From: Baylisascaris procyonis
Lineage: Eukaryota; Nematoda; Chromadorea; Rhabditida; Ascarididae
DNA length: 64,000 bases
Direction of reading: 5' to 3'
Assembly: GCA_037389465.1 (NCBI GenBank)
Contig: JAZARR010000110.1
Coordinates: 2,051,501 to 2,115,500, forward strand
The translations under genes were made by a program, and so were the position numbers. The notes beneath the pieces are model-generated. The model had not been told where the DNA came from. It was given only the letters and a program-made list of their open reading frames with translations, and searched no databases. This document shows positions 56,076 through 64,000 of this stretch, one piece after another (positions within the stretch are counted from its first letter, which is position 1; each line of letters opens with the position of its first letter).

Positions 56076-56330
56076 ATGTCATCGCAGATGACTCGAACCG
56101 ACTTCAAAACCACTGAGGATACGAGTCGTGTTTCGGCGACTCATAGACGTGAGGAAAGACGTGTTATTTCCGATGGTCAAGTGGAACGAGTGGAGCTCGA
56201 AGAACGTGATCAAGAAGAATATTACTATGTCGAATCACGTGATGATACTCCACCACGGAGACGTTTTGCAGATGGCTCCGAAAGTGTTACAGTGAATTTC
56301 TCAACCGATGACCGCCTTCTTGGCAACACG
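56076..56330 (+). CDS. First coding exon of an unidentified protein
   Basis: An 85-codon open exon starts MSSQMTRTDFKTTEDTSR and ends RLLGNT at a GTACTT donor in phase 0. An acceptor-like CGCTCAG lies 2 nt before the ATG, consistent with spliced-leader addition. Composition is highly charged (ERVELEERDQEEYYYVE, then DDTPPRRR), so a disordered N-terminal region is likely. Upstream DNA from about 55440 is GC-richer, like a promoter or long 5' region. I found no certain second exon in the remaining 7.7 kb, so the first intron may run beyond the window. Candidate next segments such as 57605-57680 are weak. The family is not recognised; a cytoskeletal or muscle scaffold would fit the composition but that is a guess. 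Confidence 0.6.
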
Positions 56331-58065
56331 GTACTTTATTAGTCTTTCATGTTTGATCAATCATAAAATTGATTTCAAACAATTCGGACCTACACAGCTT
56401 TGTATCTTTGAATTGATATAATTTGGGGTGTTATACAAAGTGCAAATACTTTATATTACTGAGGAGTAACGAAACCTAACGATAGAAAAATTTCTTGAGA
56501 GCAGCATTGAAAACACGAATTTCAACATTTCAACAGTGATTTCAACATTTTCGACTCTTAATGCTCAAACAAGACGGATGAATTTTTCGACTTTTCTTTC
56601 AGCGTTCATTCCATCGTAATCGTTAGGGCTCATATTTCGATCAACACGAAATACGATCGCTTCGTTAGACGCACATTTGCTTGTAGCTATCAGAGAAATT
56701 GTTTATGGCAGACTAAAGGCGGGTATAGATCAAGTAGACAATTCTGTGCTCTAAAAAACGTTTCTTTTGATCTATTCTTTTGAAATAAATACTCATTCAT
56801 CGAGCTATTCTCCACATTCTTGATTGAGATGATAGCCGTATGCGTTTTTCTAAATCTGAATGCTCGAAATATTTCGTTTCTTCTATATGAGGCGTGTTAT
56901 ATATTTCGAGGTAATTTGAAGTGATGTTCGTCAATATATTCGTTTATTTATCTAGTTAGATGAAGGATGAATTCGGTAATATGACAGAGTGTTCCTTGAT
57001 AAGAATTTGAATTGCTATTTGTTGCATAATTTTTTAATATTATAGATAGAGATATGATTTTATTTTGTTTACGTATTACGAATGCGTTTTACTGGCACAT
57101 ATATGTGCTTTACAGTTATTGATCTCAAAATGGAAAAAATTATTTTCCACACTGACATAGAAAAACATTGTTATCCCTGCAAACGATTTGCATATTTGCA
57201 TCTAACGATTTGCATATGCCAGAAGAATAAATCTAACAACTATTGCAGTCTAAAAAAACGATAAATGCGATAATCTCATAGATAAGTTGGAGATTATCGC
57301 ATTCATTGTTTTCTGAGGGTAAAAGGTCACTGCAAATGTTTATTATTAGATTTATTCTTTCGATATATGCATATCGCTTCAAGAAATCTTCTAATTGAAA
57401 TAAAGTATTGCGTTTAGCGTTCTTTACAAACTTTATAGATCCATATCAGTGAAAAGTTGATGTTATTTCGTTATTTCCAATATATGTAGTAACACTGAAT
57501 ATTTTCTCTATATTAAGTTATCTTTGAATAGAATTTTGAACTGATAACGCTTTTATCGATAAGCGCTCGATGATTGATTAGTGCCTCGTTCACCTAGGTA
57601 AGGTATGGTGTATTTATCGGCATCGCTATGGCTTAACCTAGGAAGATATGATAGCATTATCAATGCGGATTATGAAGTAAGCGTGGAAATGGCGATACCA
57701 ATAGGCGGTGTCCTCAGAAGTGCATTTTTCAAAGACTTAATTGTATTTCACATTTCCATCTATTTATATGGTTCTTTGCTCGTTAAGCGCTTTTCTTTGA
57801 CGAACGTTTTTAGTTTTTTTTTGTTAAAAATTTCAATGTTACCAACTTTTCACATATAAAATTTCATTAAAAATTTGAAAGAATTTTTTTTTTTGCAATG
57901 AGGAATGACGATAGCTGGCGAAAGTTGAGCATCATTTTTGACTCTTTATTTAAAAAAAAAAGTTTCTTTACTGGTATAGATCTATAATGAATAGATGTTT
58001 ATTGATCGTCTAAGTTAAAACTTTTCATAACCATTTATGATGATTAGTAAAATCGTTATGCGCAG

Positions 58066-58128
58066 GCAAGACTCGTAACCATGATTATCCGCTTTCCGCG
58101 CAAGTGCTTTAACAACTAAGCCTTACTT
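58066..58128 (-). repeat. Second tRNA-like pol III element
   Basis: On the minus strand a box A-like D-arm GGCTTAGTTGTTAAAGC (58106-58122) is followed by a box B-like GGTTACGAGTC (58070-58080), with the spacing of a tRNA internal promoter. The anticodon arm does not pair cleanly and box B deviates from GGTTCGANTC. A tRNA pseudogene or tRNA-derived SINE is more likely than a working tRNA. Confidence 0.45.
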
Positions 58129-59756
58129 CCATCATTGAGCGGGGGAATGAAATCGATGAGAGTGGATACAGAGATAAGTTTAAATTTTTCACAGTATTAT
58201 GACCGTATAAAGGAACCCTAGTGATTTGTTAGGCGTTCGGTGAAGTTACTTCTAATGAACTTAAAAAAAAATTCAGAGCTATCGCATAAAAGATTTTGCG
58301 CTGATGACTTATTTAATGTCATCATGCATTGTTTTGATTTGAAATCTTATGAAGCATATTTGAGCATAATTTACATAATATTTAAATTATGCTTGAAAAT
58401 GCTGAAAATAAGTTCTGAAAAAAAATTTTTTTTTCAAAAATTCGATTCAATTTCAGAAAAAATTCCTCTATTTTTCGAAATATACTTGACAGGTGGTCAT
58501 CTAACTCATTCTATTTGCGCTTCATTTTTTTTGTTTATCTTCCATTTTATGGTCTCCAACCGAACCCTCAGTCAATCTTATGATCCTTTCTCTGCTTCAA
58601 AAGTATGAAATTTCTTTTCCGGTTAGACGTTCGACTGTAGAAATAATTTCTTCGTTTACTTTTTTTCCCTAACCTTGTACTATGGTATTAGTAGCTAACT
58701 TCTAAATTCATATCAAAGGCTATATTATTTTATCTTTTTTCTTTCTATTGTTCTATTATGTTATCTTCTCTATTTTATTTCCCTTCCTTTCCTGATACTT
58801 TTTTTTTGCTTTTTATATGTTTTTCAATTAATTCTACGTTGAAATTTGAAAAAAAAAAAGAGAAAACATCCCATCGGAAAATATTCGGAGCACTTTTATT
58901 TCTGGAATTTCGTACTATTTTCACAATCAGTGTTAAGGTTAAGTTTAATCCCCGTAAATAGTTACAACAAAAAACACAACACTTTTCAAAGATGCTAGCA
59001 TGTGTTGAGGGAATTGTCGATTCGTTCATGAGATGCATCGGTTGGCCGAGTAAATATTTGCAATCTTTGACTTTGTGGATTGATTCTCACTTATTAAATA
59101 CCATATAGCTCTAACATACGTTTCGTTTCATTAGTGGTGAAGAATTTTGATAGAATCGAGCAAAGAAATGACCAGCAAAAGACGACGAGTAGGCTGGTAT
59201 AAATTTCCACCGTATTAGGTCACTGACCACCTTCCTTCTCCCCTTCCTCCTACACTTCCCGACCAATTGCTCTCGAATCGTACCATACTGATTCAATTTT
59301 TCGATGTTGATCTAAGAGTATGGGATAGATAGTTATGTTGTACTTAGTCTGGCTGACTTACACTCGATAGTTGCTTCCATTTACTAATCCACCGTCTAGA
59401 CGGGCATCAGTATGCAATTATTACAGTATATTTAGGTATGCATTTATGTTCTGTTCAAGAGTATGGCAGTGTGATTACTGTAACATTGGTATGTGATCGA
59501 TGGATACGTCTCGTTAGGATTTGCTTTTAAGCTTATCGATGTTTGAGTTGCTTACTGAAGTAGTGTTCTTAGCGCTGAAAGTAGTGTTCGTTTTTTGTTT
59601 TTGCAAAACAATTCATCGTTTTTTCAACGTTATTTGCAAACAGAACATTTCGCATTTGTTGTGCGCATTGTATACAATTGTTCAATGAATGCAAATATAC
59701 GAATGCAATGCGCAATCAATTCTAATTGATTGATTCATATCGCTCTTTTAAATTTA

Positions 59757-59844
59757 TGCAATTTGCATAATTCATTAGCGAAGATTACAATTGATATATT
59801 GCACAATCATTTGCAATCATCGGTAATTAATTATGCAAATTGCA
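59757..59844. repeat. Perfect 16-bp inverted repeat
   Basis: TGCAATTTGCATAATT (59757-59772) pairs perfectly with AATTATGCAAATTGCA (59829-59844) across 56 bp. Similar TTGCATAATTGC motifs occur near 9960-10060, so this may belong to a dispersed AT-rich repeat. Confidence 0.7.
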
Positions 59845-60229
59845 ACGATTTATTGCTGATTAATGATAAGCAAATGTGATTTCACTGTTCTAATCGGAAT
59901 TATGCCTATCATTTATTGATAAACAAGAATTCTGTGAATTAGAGGAAAACCCGCACTGATTGAAATATTGCTAAAAGGAAGACAAATGGAATACTGAAAT
60001 GAAACTAATTGCGAATGGCAAATATGTTTTTAAAGAACTTTATCCAGTAAGCTTTTTTATATCATTCTAGTAATTATGAGATACAGGAAGCATTTAGATT
60101 TAGCCCCCTCCCCTATCAGGAGTTGAGTCATAAATCACTAGCAGTCTCGACCATTTTTTCATCCACCCTGTTATCTACTCAAACAAATCTTTTAATTAGC
60201 AGTTTAATCACCGTTATTATCAGTGATAT

Positions 60230-60800
60230 TAAGCCGTTTGTTTTGCAAGGTTTGGATGAATGACCCATTTTCCAAAAAGCAAAGAGGTGACGATCGAAAA
60301 ACTTAGCGAGGACCTTTTTTTGGGGATAATAGTCTTCAAACTTCTTTCGCAGATACTGTTTCGAGATAATCCGAGCTCTATGGTGGATGGGGGTATTGCC
60401 CTCAAAACCAACTTCGTAACAAAGGGGTCTGGGTCATTTTCGGCGTTTGACGTCGAGCGTTATCCTGAAGAAGAGCAACTCTGAGACGTTTCATGCATCT
60501 TTCTCTGAAGCTACAAAGGCCAGATTGCGGAGTTGCTTTGTTTAGACTTTGGCGTTAGGAACTTGGATGTATCGGATAGCTTGGAGAACATCAAGTCCTA
60601 TGACTTCCAAAATATGTTGACATCGAAAGCATCAACTTACGAGTGTAGAGAACGGGCTTTATTGAGTTGAAGGTTTTTGCCATTACGGAACCATTAGGCG
60701 TGATGTGTGTGTCATTCTCGTCTCCAGTAATTATCTCCTCCCTATGTGGGCACGGCAGTAGACGCGTGAGGCACCCATTCGAGATACCGCACATATCATA
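60230..60800 (-). pseudogene. Degenerate mariner-family transposase
   Basis: Minus-strand fragments match the mariner transposase core in order. REEIITGDEN corresponds to the IVTGDE motif carrying the first catalytic Asp. VALLQDNARRQTPKMTQ corresponds to the DNARPH block with the second. YPHPP followed by SSD corresponds to the PHPPYSPD block with the third. In-frame stops and frame changes interrupt all of it, so it is dead. I did not find terminal inverted repeats. Flanking pieces up to about 60960 may belong to it. Confidence 0.65.
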
Positions 60801-61614
60801 AAGTACTCAAATGCCTTCTCCAAACTGTGCTGCTAGACTTCGGATTAATTTCTAGCTGATGGTGCATGCTATTTTCCTTCAGGATAACCAATCCGAGAAG
60901 AGCTATACCTGAACTTACAGGAAAAACGGTTCCTCCTCGCAGTCTTTTTTTATCGCTCTCTCATTTCGCCTATCGTATAAGCATATATGATTAAAAAAGA
61001 TAAATGAAATAAGCTCATCTTATTCAACATTTCTTTATTTATTTAATCGACTCAAAAAAAAATCTCTTCCAATTCAATTTTCAGTACACAAAAACGCGAA
61101 AGGAATTGACATTTCATTTCTTTCAATGATGAAAACGAGTGATATAATGGAGGAGGAGTTGTTTCTCTTCAGGACTATCTTATTATCACTATCTTTTCCT
61201 TTATGGTGGTCCTTGATGCTTCTTTAAGGTGTTACCAACATTGCCCACTTTTAGCTTAAATCGAAACTTGAAGTGAATTTTCCTGAACACAGCGCATTTT
61301 TCGCTGAGAAGATGCGAAAAATTTAATTATAGTGGAATCGCTGCGTATATATTTTATTTTCGTAAGAAATATATATTTTCTTTTGAAGGCTCCGACTTTT
61401 TATTCCTTTTTGCTTTTCCGGAGTGATTAGTTTTGATAGATAAATTGTTTTTGGAAATCCTTATTTGCTCATAGATAATTATTTTTAAGTTGCTTAGAAA
61501 GTTAATATAAATAATTAGCTAGAAATATAAATGTAAATATAAATAAATAGCTAAAAATATAAATGTACTCACAAATAAACAGATAAAAATATGGATGTAA
61601 ATATAAACAAATAA

Positions 61615-61645
<31 letters not shown>

Positions 61646-62465
61646 TTTTATCTATTTATCTATCTCTATCACTCCTCATTTGTATCGACTCCATCATCCT
61701 GTCGTTCGCAATTTCATTGATATTGTTTATGTGAGTTGTTTTATGAGAGCGTTGCTATTGGATTGGTACAAGATAGATTCCATGTGATGAGTATGTATTA
61801 GTCGCTGAACTACCACTCGAAATTTAATTAAGTGCCTAACGGATGCAAATACAACTCTTCATGTCGCCATCACTCCTCATCCGTAAAACTCTATCAGTCT
61901 CTTTCCTATCACCATCTAACGTTGTGCCAGTAACTGATTTTTTTCTTCTCTTTTATTTTATTTTCATTATTTTATTGTGTCATAACGTTCTATAAGGAGT
62001 ACATTTATTTAGATCCATGTTTAAAAGGGATAATTTGCAGCATCTAAGTGAGATCTATAGGTATCTTTATGACGTCCCACTGACAAATTCTGCACGAATT
62101 GGCTGAGGAGAGCTTACATTTAATTACTCATATATTCCTAAACGTTGCGAGGAGAGGGAAACGGTAGGATTTGTGCATGCGGATTATACGGTTATCTGAG
62201 AGAATGTGATATAAAATTACCAAAAATAACCACTCAGAAAGGTCATGGAATCAATTTTGGTTTCGTATATCATCTCATAGATTTTAATGGTACGGATTGC
62301 ATATCGTACAGCCCTCGAGTGCTCTCGAACAGAATTGATATTGTAGGCGTATGGTATAAGTCGTTTGCTTCTTGCAGGCATTCTTATGAAGTTTAATACT
62401 CTCATTATATAGATCTTATTTCTAATTTCTACTTCTTTTTTTCCGGCTTGAGCTAAACCAGTGCC

Positions 62466-62488
62466 GGTTCCGGCCACTACCCGGAACC
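62466..62488. repeat. GC-rich hairpin, 8-bp perfect stem
   Basis: GGTTCCGG and CCGGAACC separated by CCACTAC, inside a longer imperfect GC-rich inverted repeat (about 62452-62502). It stands out in AT-rich DNA; no poly-T tract directly follows. Confidence 0.6.
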
Positions 62489-64000
62489 ATCTGGAGCCGG
62501 TTTGTTTTAACGTACGACCACAGGGAGATTGAATTGAACGTTAGCAATCACACTAACGATAGGCATCGAGACAGGATTTAATCAACGTCGTTCTTTTTTC
62601 TTGTCTTATAAGAAACTCACTAAATTTATGACATTTTTAAAAAAAATATCCTTCACGCCTATATATTACATCCATGCGATTTGCTTTTTTGCAAATTTAA
62701 AAGCGTTTTTTGAATGGTTTATATTTGCATGAGATGTAAAATAATTTGAAATATATGTAAAATGAAATATATGTAAAATAATTTAAAATATGGGATATTT
62801 TTGCAAATTGACCGTAAAAATTCTTCATATATGATTTTATTTAATTAATGAAACGCAAAAATTATCACGTCATGTCGCACTTTATGAGCATTATCGAGTA
62901 TATACAAATTTCATCAAACAAATGTAGTGATAAAATTCTAGTCTTAATGCGGCTGTCATTAGATTCACCCATATCGAGCTAAATGATAGGTTACTGTTTA
63001 GTGAGGATAAGATACTATTACTACTATTTTTGATACTATAAATTATAATATTAGGGTACAAAAGATGTAAATTTTTTGTTAGTAATCAAATAGCAAACAT
63101 GGAGCTTTCATACAGATATCTACATCCATTATCGTTTATCATTATGCATTAATTCCCACATTCATTAACTGCTTATATCTTAAAAATTTAGAAAAAAATG
63201 TTTCATCTTCCTGGAATGGGATATTTGAAGCTTTCATTTAACAAAACTACTAATGCATTCAGTAATTACTAAGTTGACGGATGACAAACTTGAACACATG
63301 CTAAATGCTGCAAAGATGAGGGCAAACGGTTGGTGATTTAGACCTTTTCCGTTTCTAGACAGCCGTTTGTCTAGCATTCGTCGAATGCTCTAATGCATTA
63401 TCGTTGTGTTTTCTTTTAGCGAAAACTTTCTTTCTATTAGAAATTCAATGTTCAATTTTTTTTTTTTGTTCTATTCCTAAGAGGCTCATAAAGCCTTTTG
63501 CATGCGTTAAGGGTAATACCACGAAATGTTCTATACGATTGTTATTTGAATGTGAAATTTTTTATGGTATTATTGAAAAGTGCACATTTTCTGGATGTTT
63601 AATGATTACGAAAACTTAAAAAAAAACTAGAGAATTTTTTTCCTGGATTTTTTAAGATTGGAAAGCTTTAAAGAGACGAATGATGATTTATATGAGTGAA
63701 ACGAATTTTAACAAATAAAAATATATGTCCGTTTCGATAAATTCTTCAAATTTCAGTATTTTTCAATAATAAATATATGAAGAAATCTTTTATATTCGTT
63801 ATTCTTTTTGATTTGTCGGTTAAAATATTTCAATTTTTTTTTTTTGATTCTTTTCTTAATTTATTTTCAACGATTTTGTTCTCTTATTAAATATAAGTGT
63901 TGTTTTTTTTTTTTTAAATTTGATTCGTTTAACGTTGAATATTATTGCTATTAGCGTAGAAAGAATTCCGGAAAATGCATGCACGCTATGTGCTTTATAT

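Larger units (their letters stand above)
56331..64000. other. Long non-coding tail of the window
   Basis: Probably intron of the gene begun at 56076, or intergenic. Contains a tRNA-like element, a dead mariner copy, inverted repeats and a short AT run near 61621-61643. Open frames at 58240-58608 and 62145-62396 lack recognisable motifs and splice context, and I leave them uncalled. Confidence 0.5.

Overview
The window is eukaryotic DNA, most likely from a nematode. It is AT-rich, with short exons, many introns and frequent T-rich acceptors ending in CAG or AAG. Acceptor-like AGs sit directly against start codons, as expected for spliced-leader trans-splicing. Gene content is ordinary for a worm (FEN1/CRN-1, GRO-1, a TRIM-NHL protein). 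I cannot name the species. Coding makes up only about 8 kb of the 64 kb; the rest is introns and long intergenic DNA with AT microsatellites, poly-G/C runs and decayed transposons. All gene models were built by eye from homology, splice sites and phase agreement.

Layout. (1) 90-1614, minus: 5' half of flap endonuclease FEN1, whose C-terminal half lies beyond the left edge. (2) 4642-10375, minus: a complete ten-exon acid ceramidase/NAAA-family lysosomal amidase of 353 aa. Its introns hold a minisatellite, a tRNA-like element and a possible poison exon. (3) about 13218-14792, plus: the C-terminal exons of a protein ending in a ubiquitin-like domain, with an unresolved 5' end. (4) 16728-21884, minus: the complete eight-exon tRNA dimethylallyltransferase GRO-1/TRIT1 (424 aa) with a C-terminal zinc finger, convergent with gene 3. 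(5) 25961-39214, plus: a sixteen-exon TRIM-NHL gene (RING, two B-boxes, coiled coil, NHL) of about 1022 aa. (6) 46265-50963, plus: origin recognition complex subunit 4, ten exons and 430 aa. (7) 56076-56330, plus: the first coding exon of an unrecognised gene that probably continues to the right. Mobile debris includes a foldback element (51631-51832), a dead mariner transposase (about 60230-60800), a possible LINE scrap (about 23290-23585) and two tRNA-like pol III elements.

The genes are housekeeping or regulatory (DNA replication and repair, sphingolipid turnover, tRNA modification, post-transcriptional control) and do not form an evident pathway or operon. I saw no convincing undescribed system. 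The most checkable oddities are a conserved Glu replaced by Ala in the amidase, degenerate Walker B acids in ORC4, frequent non-CAG splice acceptors, and start codons abutting splice acceptors.
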